From: Deltaproteobacteria bacterium
Lineage (GTDB): Bacteria > Desulfobacterota > Desulfuromonadia > Geobacterales > Geobacteraceae
Length of the DNA: 9,359 nucleotides
NCBI GenBank assembly: GCA_021810985.1
Contig: JAJZQA010000075.1
Span: 1-9,359, forward strand
Direction: 5' to 3'
In this document: positions 1 to 6,586 of the stretch, in pieces
Position numbering within the stretch: position 1 is the first letter of the stretch
How the letters are laid out: each line of letters opens with the position of its first letter
Program-made: the position numbers and the translations under genes
Notes under the pieces: generated by a model
Database searches by the model: none
What the model was told of the DNA's origin: nothing
The model's input: the letters and a program-made list of their open reading frames with translations, nothing else

Positions 1-70
1 GCACTTCCGGAATGATTTTGATAATGTTATCACATTCGTTATACGTTGGAATTACTACAAAAACTTTCAC
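1..70 (-). CDS. Family 2 glycosyltransferase, N-terminal fragment (runs off left edge)
   Basis: Only the first 23 codons are inside the window. Read leftwards from a GTG at 68-70, the peptide begins MKVFVVIPTYNE and continues CDNIIKIIPEV. A short basic start, a hydrophobic beta strand and the P-T-Y-N-E motif are the hallmark of the nucleotide-sugar-binding start of GT-A fold, family 2 glycosyltransferases. Within that family, polyprenyl-phosphate mannose/glucose synthases (DPM1-like) often start exactly this way, but acceptor and sugar cannot be told from this piece. An AAGG about 9 nt upstream of the GTG supports that start. An in-frame ATG at 92-94 would add eight residues, but has no ribosome site and extends beyond the usual family N-terminus. 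A good sigma-70 promoter lies upstream at 180-208. The family call is firm; the specific product is unknown. Confidence 0.8.
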   Translation of the reverse strand, partial: MKVFVVIPTYNECDNIIKIIPEV

Positions 71-179
71 GCGACACAACCTTGCTACCCACATAAAACG
101 GGCAATATAAAGAAAAAAGTACCTGCCGACTCAAACAGTAAAACAGAAGAAAACTTAATATATTTGCTTGGATAGATGC

Positions 180-208
180 AGAATAAGTTTTTTCCCCGTG
201 CAAGTCAA
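180..208 (-). promoter_or_regulatory. Sigma-70 promoter for the glycosyltransferase
   Basis: On the minus strand there is TTGACT (203-208), a 17-nt spacer and TATTCT (180-185), matching consensus at 5/6 and 4/6. The predicted start near 173 gives a leader of about 100 nt before the GTG at 70. It lies just past the terminator of the tRNA array, as expected for an independent unit. Confidence 0.6.
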
Positions 209-257
209 GGGAAAGGGAAAGTCTCAAACAGGAATGAAGGCAGGGTCCAACAACAAA

Positions 258-285
258 AAAAGGCCATGCAATTGCATGACCTTTT
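258..285 (-). terminator. Rho-independent terminator of the HU/tRNA Asp-Val-Asp unit
   Basis: The outer arms AAAAGG and CCTTTT flank a palindromic core CATGCAATTGCATG. One C/A opposition on the plus strand (264 and 279) becomes a U-G wobble in minus-strand RNA. The minus-strand transcript then runs into seven U residues. It sits 8 nt past the 3' end of the last tRNA-Asp. Confidence 0.85.
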
Positions 286-292
286 GAAAAAC

Positions 293-369
<77 letters not shown>

Positions 370-414
370 GCAAAAACTACTTTCTGACTACTACTTAGAT
401 ACAACCATGAAAAA

Positions 415-490
415 TGGTGGGCGAAACAGGGATCGAACCTGTGACATCCAGCTTGTAAGGCTGGCGCTCTCCCAGCTGAGCTATTCGCCC
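415..490 (-). tRNA. tRNA-Val (TAC)
   Basis: This is a 76-nt cloverleaf. The acceptor is GGGCGAA/TTCGCCC, then A73 and encoded CCA. The D arm has the usual AGCTCAGCTGGGAGAGC form. The anticodon loop CTTACAA gives TAC, decoding GUA and related valine codons, and the T loop is TTCGAAC. It lies between the two identical tRNA-Asp genes and is probably processed from the same precursor. Confidence 0.97.
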
Positions 491-502
491 GTATGTTTTA
501 AA

Positions 503-579
<77 letters not shown>

Positions 580-640
580 TAACTTACCTGATTTAACCGT
601 AAAAAATCAATCAAAAACTGCCACAGACAGGGGCAATTAA

Positions 641-928
641 CTATTTTTTCTTCTTGGCGTTAACAGCATCCTTCAAACCCTTTCCAGGCTTAAACTTGGG
701 AGAAACGGAAGCTGGAATGGCAATTTTTTTACCAGTTTGAGGATTCTGGCCTTTCCGTGCGGCTCGCTCTACCGTACTGAAAGTACCAAAACCGACCAGA
801 CTGAGCTTGTCACCTTTTTTCAAGCATTCGGTGACCGCACCAATCAGGCCTTTGAGAGCTTTTTCCGCATCGACCTTGGTCAGTTCCGCATCTGTTGCAA
901 TCGCACTAATCAATTCAGCTTTCGTCAC
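641..928 (-). CDS. hup: HU family histone-like DNA-binding protein
   Basis: This 95-residue protein has the full HU/IHF fold. Two N-terminal helices (MTKAELISAIATDAEL to about residue 38) precede the GFGTF signature at 46-50. The DNA-gripping beta arm runs through ARKGQNPQTGKKI, with the intercalating proline at 63. A C-terminal helix ends in AKKKK. HU is usually about 90 residues, so the lysine tail is a small basic extension. HU bends and compacts DNA in the nucleoid. The start is GTG (926-928), with GGGAGG 6 nt upstream. It has its own sigma-70 promoter (980-1008) and is followed by three tRNA genes. In enterobacteria hupB follows lon in the tig-clp cluster; here it follows clpX directly. 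HU versus an IHF subunit: sequence and homodimer-type arm favour HU. Confidence 0.95.
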   Translation of the reverse strand: MTKAELISAIATDAELTKVDAEKALKGLIGAVTECLKKGDKLSLVGFGTFSTVERAARKGQNPQTGKKIAIPASVSPKFKPGKGLKDAVNAKKKK

Positions 929-979
929 TAGATACCTCCCGATCCACTGGAAAGAAACACTGCAAAAAAAAGAAGCCTA

Positions 980-1008
980 GTTATAGCAAGGGACACCTTG
1001 AGTGTCAA
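980..1008 (-). promoter_or_regulatory. Sigma-70 promoter of hup with overlapping dyads
   Basis: The minus strand has a perfect TTGACA (1003-1008), a 17-nt spacer and TATAAC (980-985, 5/6). The predicted start is about 45 nt upstream of the HU GTG. The -35 and spacer hold two nested inverted repeats, GACAC-TCAAG-GTGTC and CAAGG-TGTC-CCTTG, which could be an operator. Confidence 0.85.
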
Positions 1009-1140
1009 GCGTTTTTACCATGCTGATATAAATAACGAATAACTGAAATTCTTTTCAATGCTTGAGCCGGAAAGTTAAATGATTGAGAGAGACCAAAAAT
1101 TGCGACCGGTCGTGGCTACACAAAAAGCTATGTACGACGA

Positions 1141-1172
1141 AAAGAGGGAATCTGACGAGATTCCCTCTTTTC
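1141..1172 (-). terminator. Terminator after clpX
   Basis: A perfect 13-bp inverted repeat (1141-1153 with 1160-1172) has a 6-nt loop, and its ends are A4 and T4 tracts. It lies 37 bp past the clpX stop. The A and T tracts would let it act in both directions, but only clpX converges on it here. Confidence 0.85.
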
Positions 1173-1208
1173 CTTATCCAAAGATAGTGCCTTCTTCAGC
1201 TCCCGCCA

Positions 1209-2462
1209 TCAGGCAGATTCCGCAACATTCTCGTAAACGATTATCGGTTTTTCCTTATTGTAAATAACATCCTCATGGATCACCACTTCCTTGACAAGGC
1301 TTTGTGAAGGAATATCATACATCACGTCAAGCATGGCATTTTCAAGTATCGAACGAAGTCCGCGAGCTCCGGTCTTACGCTTGAGCGCCTCTTTCGCAAT
1401 GGCAACGAGGGAACCATCGGTAAACTTGAGCTTCACATGTTCAAGATCAAACAGCTTCTGGTACTGCTTCACAAGAGCATTTTTCGGCTCCTTGAGGATC
1501 TGAACCATTGCCTCCTCATCAAGTTCACTGAGGGTGGCAAGAACCGGAAGCCGTCCGATAAATTCCGGAATAAAACCAAATCTGAGCAAATCTTCCGGGG
1601 TGGCTTCAGAAAGAAGCTCGCCAGCTCTTTTTTCCACCTTCTTCTTGACATCAGCACCAAATCCAAGCGTTTTTACGCCGATTCGTTGCTGGATCACATT
1701 GTCGAGACCGGAAAACGCTCCACCACAGATAAAGAGAATTTCCGTGGTATCAACTTTGAGAAATTCCTGCTGAGGATGTTTTCTGCCGCCCTTCGGAGGA
1801 ACGCTGGCTATCGTACCTTCAATTATTTTCAATAGTGCCTGTTGCACACCTTCACCGGAAACATCCCTGGTAATAGAGGGAGAATCCGATTTCCGTGCAA
1901 TCTTGTCAATTTCATCTATATAGATAATACCCTTTTGGGCTTTCTCCACATCATAATCGGCAGCTTGCAGAAGATTCAGGATTATGTTCTCAACATCCTC
2001 ACCGACATAGCCGGCTTCAGTCAGGTTTGTTGCGTCTGCCATAGCGAAGGGAACTTTCAGAATCCTCGCGAGAGTTTGAGCCAAGAGGGTTTTTCCTGAA
2101 CCGGTGGGACCGAGCAGCAGGATGTTGCTTTTCTGCATCTCAACATCACCCGGTTTTTTCACCATCTCAATTCTCTTATAGTGATTGTAAACGGCTACGG
2201 CGAGAATTTTTTTGGCACGCTCCTGGCCGATCACATACTCATCAAGAACTTCCTTGATCTCCAAGGGCTTGGGAAGCTTCTTGATATCCGGCCCCATCGC
2301 CTCTTCCAGTTTGGTCTCTTCGGCAATTATGTCGTTGCACAATTCTATGCACTCGTCACAAATATACACCGTAGGACCGGCAATGAGCTTCTTCACCTCG
2401 TCCTGACTTTTACCGCAGAACGAGCATGTCAGATTATTCGATCTGTCATCTCGTCTGTTCAT
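1209..2462 (-). CDS. clpX: ClpX, ATP-dependent unfoldase subunit of ClpXP
   Basis: This 417-residue protein has the usual ClpX length and order. The N-terminal zinc-binding domain has cysteines 13, 16, 35 and 38. The AAA+ module has Walker A GPTGSGKT (118-125), pore loop GYVG (151-154), Walker B YIDEID (181-186) and the RKH loop (227-229). It also has an arginine finger in FIPEFIGRLP (R304) and sensor 2 GARGLR (365-370). The ClpP-docking tripeptide is LGF (266-268) in place of the E. coli IGF, a common conservative variant. ClpX hexamers recognise degradation tags, unfold substrates and feed them into ClpP. The ATG overlaps the clpP TGA as ATGA, and GGGAGG lies 6 nt upstream (2469-2474), so translation is coupled. 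The terminator at 1141-1172 ends the unit; no lon follows. Confidence 0.98.
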   Translation of the reverse strand: MNRRDDRSNNLTCSFCGKSQDEVKKLIAGPTVYICDECIELCNDIIAEETKLEEAMGPDIKKLPKPLEIKEVLDEYVIGQERAKKILAVAVYNHYKRIEMVKKPGDVEMQKSNILLLGPTGSGKTLLAQTLARILKVPFAMADATNLTEAGYVGEDVENIILNLLQAADYDVEKAQKGIIYIDEIDKIARKSDSPSITRDVSGEGVQQALLKIIEGTIASVPPKGGRKHPQQEFLKVDTTEILFICGGAFSGLDNVIQQRIGVKTLGFGADVKKKVEKRAGELLSEATPEDLLRFGFIPEFIGRLPVLATLSELDEEAMVQILKEPKNALVKQYQKLFDLEHVKLKFTDGSLVAIAKEALKRKTGARGLRSILENAMLDVMYDIPSQSLVKEVVIHEDVIYNKEKPIIVYENVAESA

Positions 2463-3058
2463 TTTGAACCTCCCGCTACGGTATTCCTTGAGATAATTTC
2501 ATCTATAATACCATAACTTTTTGCATCTTCTCCAGACATAAAGTAATCACGCTCGGTGTCATTTGCCACCTTATCCAAGGGCTGGCCGGAGTGATCGGCC
2601 AACAACTTACTCAGCGTCTCCTTCATGCGCAGGATTTCCTGTGCATGAATATGAATATCTGTCGCCTGTCCCTGAAAGCCGCCCAGCGGTTGATGGATCA
2701 TTATTCTCGAATTTTTCAGGCTGTAACGCTTACCCTTTTCGCCAGCGGCAAGTAGCAACGCAGCCATTGACGCAGCCTGGCCGACACATATGGTCGAAAC
2801 CGGTGCTTTTATATATTGAATTGTATCATAAATTGCCATTCCTGATGTAACCACACCGCCAGGAGAATTTATATAGAGGTGTATATCCTTATCCGGATCC
2901 TCGGCCTCCAGGAAAAGGAGTTGGGCAATGATAAGGTTAGCGATTTGATCGTCAATGGCGCCACCAAGGAAGATGATCCTGTCCTTCAGCAGCCTGGAAT
3001 AAATATCATACGACCGCTCGCCCCTTCCACTCTGCTCGACTACTATTGGTACCAGCAT
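2459..3058 (-). CDS. clpP: ClpP, ATP-dependent Clp protease proteolytic subunit
   Basis: This 199-residue serine peptidase of family S14 has the catalytic triad Ser97 (GQAASMAA), His122 (MIHQPLGG) and Asp171 (TERDYFMS). The INSPGG oxyanion region is at 63-68. Fourteen subunits form the barrel in which ClpX-delivered chains are cut. The start is ATG at 3056-3058 with GGGAGG 4 nt upstream (3063-3068). The gene begins 57 nt after tig stops and ends in a 4-nt overlap with clpX. No promoter is evident in the tig-clpP gap, so it is probably read from tig upstream. Nothing is missing or truncated. Confidence 0.98.
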   Translation of the reverse strand: MLVPIVVEQSGRGERSYDIYSRLLKDRIIFLGGAIDDQIANLIIAQLLFLEAEDPDKDIHLYINSPGGVVTSGMAIYDTIQYIKAPVSTICVGQAASMAALLLAAGEKGKRYSLKNSRIMIHQPLGGFQGQATDIHIHAQEILRMKETLSKLLADHSGQPLDKVANDTERDYFMSGEDAKSYGIIDEIISRNTVAGGSK

Positions 3059-3115
3059 ACCGCCTCCCGTAACGTGTGCCTATCAGTAATGCCGACAAGA
3101 AAAAATCTATCCAAA

Positions 3116-4408
3116 CTACTTCTCTACCTCTGTTACATTTGCCTGGCTCAAAAGGAAATCGATAGCCTTGTCTTCTCTCATCTGCATGACAAGTGTATCT
3201 TTTGCATAGGGATTTGACTGGTAAATGCCAAAGATCACCTCAAAATCCTTGTTAGCCTGGGCGGCAATGTCGCGAATCTTCTCTTCGATTGCAGCATCTT
3301 CGACCGTTATATTTTCCTTTTCGGCAATGGCCGCAAGAAGCAAAGAACCTTTCACCTGATTAACCGCAACACTTCGCGACTGCTCTCTGATTTTCTCTTC
3401 ACTGGTCCCGAGCTGTTCAAAAGACATGTTTTGGCCGGCAAGATTGCTCTTCATATTCTCGATCAGAACATTGAGCTGTTTTTCAACCATGGCCTCGGGG
3501 ACTTCAAATTCATGATTTTCGATCAAGGCCTTGACAATATTGTCACGCAATTCGTTTTCAATTTTCTGGGCTTCTTCTTTTTCATAAACTTCAGAAATCC
3601 GGGCCTTCAGTTCACTCAGGCCATCAAAAGTACCGAACTGCTTTGCGAATTCATCATCAAGAGGAGGAAGCTCCTTGGCTTTGATCTCCTTCAGCTTCAC
3701 CTCAAAGGTAGCATCCTTACCCGCCAACTCGGCATTTCCATAGTCCGCTGGGAAGGCAACTTTAATCTCCCGAAAATCTCCGGGAGACATCCCGATAACT
3801 TGTTCTTCAAAACCCGGGATAAAGCTTTTGGATCCCAACTGAAGGAGATAATCCTGAGCTTCACCTCTGTCAAAAGGCACGCCGTCCAGGAAACCTTTAA
3901 AGTCTATGGAAACAAAGTCGCCATCAACCGCCGGACGGGGTTCCTCAACGACCTTTAGCTGGGCCATCCCCTCCTGAAGCTCCACAAGTCTCGAGTCGAC
4001 AACTTTTTCATCGGCAACCAAAATCCGCTTTTCAACTTGAACACCCTTGTACTCTTTCAAATCAATTTCCGGAGCGGTCTCGATGATCGCCGCATATTTG
4101 AAAGGTTCGCCAGTTTTCAACGGATCAGTTTCGAACTCCGGTTGTGATACAGGCATTAATTTATTTTCTATCAGCGCCTTGAAATACGTATCGTTAATGA
4201 GGTTCTTTAAGGCGTCCGCTTCCATTCTCTCACTATAATGTTTCTCTATAATGGCTCTGGGAACTTTGCCTTTTCTAAAACCCTTGATCGAAACAGTTTT
4301 CTTGATCTCTTCATACACCTTCTCGATTTCTTTGGAAACGCGCTCTGAAGGAATTTCGAAGGAAATTTTCTTTTTGACCGGGCTAAGATTCTCGACATTG
4401 ACAAGCAT
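3116..4408 (-). CDS. tig: Trigger factor, ribosome-bound chaperone and prolyl isomerase
   Basis: This 430-residue protein has the standard three-part layout. The N-terminal ribosome-binding domain carries the GFRKGKVP signature (43-50). The FKBP-type peptidyl-prolyl isomerase domain spans about 160-245 (GDFVSIDFKGFLDG through FEVKLKEIK). A helical C-terminal chaperone domain follows, with the usual acidic and glutamine-rich helices. Trigger factor docks at the exit tunnel of the large ribosomal subunit and shields nascent chains. Start ATG 4406-4408 has AGAGAGG 7 nt upstream. It heads the tig-clpP-clpX unit and begins 99 nt after tRNA-Leu. That gap contains a dyad (4443-4459) but no strong terminator, so part of its transcription may come from the tRNA operon. 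Confidence 0.98.
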   Translation of the reverse strand: MLVNVENLSPVKKKISFEIPSERVSKEIEKVYEEIKKTVSIKGFRKGKVPRAIIEKHYSERMEADALKNLINDTYFKALIENKLMPVSQPEFETDPLKTGEPFKYAAIIETAPEIDLKEYKGVQVEKRILVADEKVVDSRLVELQEGMAQLKVVEEPRPAVDGDFVSIDFKGFLDGVPFDRGEAQDYLLQLGSKSFIPGFEEQVIGMSPGDFREIKVAFPADYGNAELAGKDATFEVKLKEIKAKELPPLDDEFAKQFGTFDGLSELKARISEVYEKEEAQKIENELRDNIVKALIENHEFEVPEAMVEKQLNVLIENMKSNLAGQNMSFEQLGTSEEKIREQSRSVAVNQVKGSLLLAAIAEKENITVEDAAIEEKIRDIAAQANKDFEVIFGIYQSNPYAKDTLVMQMREDKAIDFLLSQANVTEVEK

Positions 4409-4442
4409 GGATTTACCTCTCTCAGTTTCGCTATTCGAAGTC

Positions 4443-4459
4443 TTAGAAGAACATTCTAA
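4443..4459. promoter_or_regulatory. Dyad in the tRNA-Leu/tig gap, possible operator
   Basis: The perfect inverted repeat TTAGAA-N5-TTCTAA is centred about 43 bp upstream of the tig ATG. On the minus strand a TAGAAT (4453-4458, 5/6 match to a -10 box) overlaps it, but no recognisable -35 stands 16-18 nt before that. It could be a weak activator-dependent promoter with an operator, or a small hairpin in the leader. Confidence 0.3.
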
Positions 4460-4507
4460 TTGGAATCGGTGGTAAGGGGGGATTTTTCCGCGGCTGCTCT
4501 GATAAAT

Positions 4508-4592
4508 TGGTGCGAGAGAGGGGAGTTGAACCCCTAAGCCTTGCGGCGCTGGATCCTAAGTCCAGTGCGTCTGCCAGTTCCGCCACTCTCGC
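4508..4592 (-). tRNA. tRNA-Leu (TAG)
   Basis: This 85-nt class II tRNA has a long variable arm (CGCCGCAAGGCTT). The acceptor is GCGAGAG/CTCTCGC, then A73 and encoded CCA. The anticodon loop CTTAGGA gives TAG, reading CUA and other CUN leucine codons. It is the last tRNA of the Pro-Arg-His-Leu array and is separated from tRNA-His by a strong hairpin. Confidence 0.97.
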
Positions 4593-4612
4593 AATTCATT
4601 TTGTGAATATGA

Positions 4613-4638
4613 ATAAGCCCCGTGACAACGGGGCTTAT
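4613..4638 (-). other. GC-rich hairpin between tRNA-His and tRNA-Leu, no U-tract
   Basis: A perfect 11-bp stem, ATAAGCCCCGT with ACGGGGCTTAT, closes a 4-nt loop 6 nt past the tRNA-His 3' end. In the minus-strand transcript it is followed by UCAUAUUCAC, with no U run. It looks like a terminator stem without its tail: a leaky attenuator, a processing site or a stabilising spacer. Confidence 0.8.
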
Positions 4639-4644
4639 GTTAAA

Positions 4645-4721
4645 TGGGGTGGCTGATGGGATTCGAACCCACGAATGAACGAGTCACAGTCGTTTGTGTT
4701 AACCGCTTCACCACAGCCACC
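4645..4721 (-). tRNA. tRNA-His (GTG)
   Basis: The cloverleaf has acceptor GTGGCTG/CAGCCAC. The anticodon loop CTGTGAC on an AACGA/TCGTT stem gives GTG. C73 and the encoded G at position -1 (4721) are the two histidine identity elements and confirm the call. CCA is encoded. Confidence 0.97.
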
Positions 4722-4736
4722 ATAAAAGTATAAAAT

Positions 4737-4813
<77 letters not shown>

Positions 4814-4819
4814 AAAATT

Positions 4820-4897
4820 TGGTCGGGGTGAGAGGATTCGAACCTCCGGCCCCCTGCTCCCAAGGCAGGTGCGCTAGCCAGGCTGCGCTACACCCCG
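4820..4897 (-). tRNA. tRNA-Pro (TGG)
   Basis: This is a 78-nt cloverleaf with acceptor CGGGGTG/CACCCCG, A73 and encoded CCA. The anticodon loop CTTGGGA on CCTGC/GCAGG gives TGG, reading proline CCN codons. It is the first gene of the array, 15 nt after the -10 box of the promoter at 4913-4941. Confidence 0.97.
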
Positions 4898-4912
4898 ACA
4901 AAAAAGAGCATA

Positions 4913-4941
4913 TGTATACCACGGAAAAACGAGTCGCGCAA
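4913..4941 (-). promoter_or_regulatory. Sigma-70 promoter of the Pro-Arg-His-Leu tRNA array
   Basis: The minus strand has TTGCGC (4936-4941), a 17-nt spacer and TATACA (4913-4918). The -35 is weak but spacing is ideal. Transcription would begin a few bases before the mature 5' end of tRNA-Pro. The -35 starts just 10 bp past the rdgB stop codon. Confidence 0.6.
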
Positions 4942-4951
4942 GCTTTTTTTA

Positions 4952-5548
4952 TCACTTTCTGCGACCGCAAAGAAATTTTCTCAACTCCTCCATGGCCTGC
5001 CCCCGGTGACTGATTTTGTTTTTGATTACCAGGTCGAGTTCGGCAAGGGTCTTACCGTACTCCGGGACAAGAAAAAGCGGGTCATAGCCAAAACCCTCAG
5101 TCCCTCGGGGAGAACTGAGCAACATCCCGTGTAATGTACCACAAAAAGTCCTGCAGGCGCCATCAGGAAAACAAAGAGCAATGGCACAGGAAAAGAAAGC
5201 CGCTCTCTCCTGACCCGAAAATTCCGCAAGGTCCTGGAGAAGCTGACGATTATTGTCCGCGTCACTGGCCCCGATGCCCGCATACCTTGCCGAGTGAACA
5301 CCGGGACGGCCACCCAAGACATCGACCACCAGGCCGGAATCATCAGCCATGGCCGGAAGGCCCGTTGCGCGAACTGCACTAAAGGCCTTTTTGCGGGCAT
5401 TCTCCTCAAAGGTCAGGCCATCTTCTACGACTTCGGGCAAATCCGGAAAATCAGCCAGGCAATACACCCGATCAACGTCACCGGCAAGCAGTTGCCTTAT
5501 TTCGTACAATTTACCCTTATTTCCCGTTGCCACCAGCAATTCTTTCAC
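4952..5548 (-). CDS. rdgB: XTP/dITP diphosphatase (RdgB/HAM1 family)
   Basis: This 198-residue protein matches the family length. The substrate pocket motif ATGNKGKLYEI is at 7-17 and FEENARKKA at 47-55. The catalytic metal-binding segment ADDSGLVVDVLGGRPGVHSARYAG spans 68-91, with aspartates 69-70. Specificity motifs GFGYDPLF (152-159) and SHR (180-182) follow. The enzyme hydrolyses XTP, ITP and dITP to monophosphates, keeping deaminated purines out of DNA and RNA. The start is GTG (5546-5548), overlapping the rph TGA as GTGA. A GCAGAGG lies about 10 nt upstream. This coupling with rph is common in bacteria. No terminator follows before the tRNA promoter, so rdgB transcripts may run into the tRNA array. 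Confidence 0.97.
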   Translation of the reverse strand: MKELLVATGNKGKLYEIRQLLAGDVDRVYCLADFPDLPEVVEDGLTFEENARKKAFSAVRATGLPAMADDSGLVVDVLGGRPGVHSARYAGIGASDADNNRQLLQDLAEFSGQERAAFFSCAIALCFPDGACRTFCGTLHGMLLSSPRGTEGFGYDPLFLVPEYGKTLAELDLVIKNKISHRGQAMEELRKFLCGRRK

Positions 5549-6261
5549 GACTGCAAAGCCTCTGCCTGAATTTCAAACAGGCGCCGAATCCCCGACACGG
5601 CAAATGAGCGCATTGCATCCATCTCCGCAATGCCGAATGGCTTCGTTTCCGCCGTACCCTGAACCTCGACAAATCGATCAGAAGAAGTCATGACAAAATT
5701 CATATCCACTTCGGCCGACGAATCCTCCGCATAATCCAGATCGAGCAGAACCATACCATCCACGATACCGACACTCACCGCGGCAACCGCTTCAAGTAGA
5801 GGGCTGCGCGGCAGCACCTTCGCGGAACAGAGTTTCTGTACAGCATCTGCCAACGCAACGTAAGCACCGGTAATAGAGGCCGTACGAGTCCCGCCATCGG
5901 CCTGGATCACATCACAGTCGATAAAGATTGTCCGTTCGCCAAGCAGCGACAAATCCGTCACCGCTCGCAACGAACGCCCGATGAGACGCTGAATCTCATG
6001 GGTACGACCACCCACTTTCCCCCGGGAAGACTCCCGAGAAGAACGAGTTTGCGTAGCTCGAGGCAGCATGGAATATTCCGCCGTCAACCACCCGGACCCT
6101 TTCCCCCGCAAAAAAGAAGGGACACCATCTTCAACGGATGCTGTACAGATTACTTTGGTATTGCCGAATTCCACCAATACCGAACCTTCGGCATACTTCG
6201 TATAGTTTCGCGTAATTCTTACTTCTCTAAGGCTATCCGCCCCATGTTCCGGTCCACGCAT
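5545..6261 (-). CDS. rph: Ribonuclease PH, tRNA 3'-end processing exoribonuclease
   Basis: From the ATG at 6259-6261 the product is 238 residues, the normal size. A GGAG 5 nt upstream (6267-6270) supports this start; an in-frame ATG at 6336 would add 25 residues unlike the family. RNase PH uses phosphate to trim the 3' ends of tRNA precursors. Conserved blocks are AEGSVLVEFGNTKVICTAS (24-42), GWLTAEYSMLPRAT (57-70) and GGRTHEIQRLIGRSLRA (84-100, with R86). DVIQADGGTRTASITGA (117-133, with phosphate-site T125/R126) and DYAEDSSAEVDMN (176-188, acidic residues D180 and D186) follow. The extreme N-terminus is MRGPEHGADSLREV, where relatives have an R-x-x-G-R...RPV pattern, so an arginine is lost. 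It is intact, not frameshifted, and overlaps rdgB by 4 nt. Confidence 0.96.
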   Translation of the reverse strand: MRGPEHGADSLREVRITRNYTKYAEGSVLVEFGNTKVICTASVEDGVPSFLRGKGSGWLTAEYSMLPRATQTRSSRESSRGKVGGRTHEIQRLIGRSLRAVTDLSLLGERTIFIDCDVIQADGGTRTASITGAYVALADAVQKLCSAKVLPRSPLLEAVAAVSVGIVDGMVLLDLDYAEDSSAEVDMNFVMTSSDRFVEVQGTAETKPFGIAEMDAMRSFAVSGIRRLFEIQAEALQS

Positions 6262-6438
6262 TATTTCTCCAAACAACCCCGACAACGCTTCACGTTGAAG
6301 AAAACTCTCCAACAACCAGGCACGGCAGAAAAGCACCCGGTTCCGGATTCATTAAAATTCTAGATAAAACCCACAACGACAACAATTCGCAAAAATAAAG
6401 GGTTACTGGAAATGACGCCATCTCCACAACCCTAGTAA

Positions 6439-6468
6439 AAGCTAGCCTAACTAGCACCACTTTGTCAA
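6439..6468 (-). promoter_or_regulatory. Candidate rph-rdgB promoter with CTAG dyad
   Basis: A perfect TTGACA on the minus strand (6463-6468) is followed 18 nt later by a poor -10, TAGCTT (6439-6444). The spacer and -10 contain the perfect inverted repeat GCTAG-CCTAA-CTAGC (6441-6455), which suggests regulation. The leader would be about 170 nt. Confidence 0.45.
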
Positions 6469-6499
6469 TAGAGAAGGGAAAATTGCACCGCCATCACGA

Positions 6500-6534
6500 A
6501 AAAGGGCCTGCACGCAATAGGTACAGACCCTTTT
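6500..6534 (-). terminator. Terminator after the DUF4242 gene
   Basis: AAAAGGG-C-CTG pairs with CAG-A-CCCTTTT, and the stem can extend inward. The two plus-strand C/A oppositions (6507/6527 and 6511/6523) become U-G wobbles in minus-strand RNA. The transcript ends in a run of five U residues. It lies about 50 bp past the stop codon. Confidence 0.8.
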
Positions 6535-6586
6535 AAGAAGTCTTCAACCATGTGACAACATGGGATTATAGTATTTTTTCCTAGAA

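Noticed and set aside
619..635. Possible terminator between HU and tRNA-Asp (TGCC/GGCA stem followed by T-rich sequence)
   Set aside because: The stem is only 4 bp with a 9-nt loop, too weak to call.
1437..1835. 132-codon open frame on the plus strand inside clpX
   Set aside because: It is an antisense shadow of clpX with low-complexity translation and no ribosome site.
3431..3958. 175-codon open frame on the plus strand inside tig
   Set aside because: It is antisense to a clear trigger factor gene and its translation has no family motifs.
6262..6336. Upstream extension of RNase PH by 25 residues from the ATG at 6334-6336
   Set aside because: The extension is unlike the family N-terminus, whereas the ATG at 6259-6261 has a GGAG site and gives the standard 238 residues.
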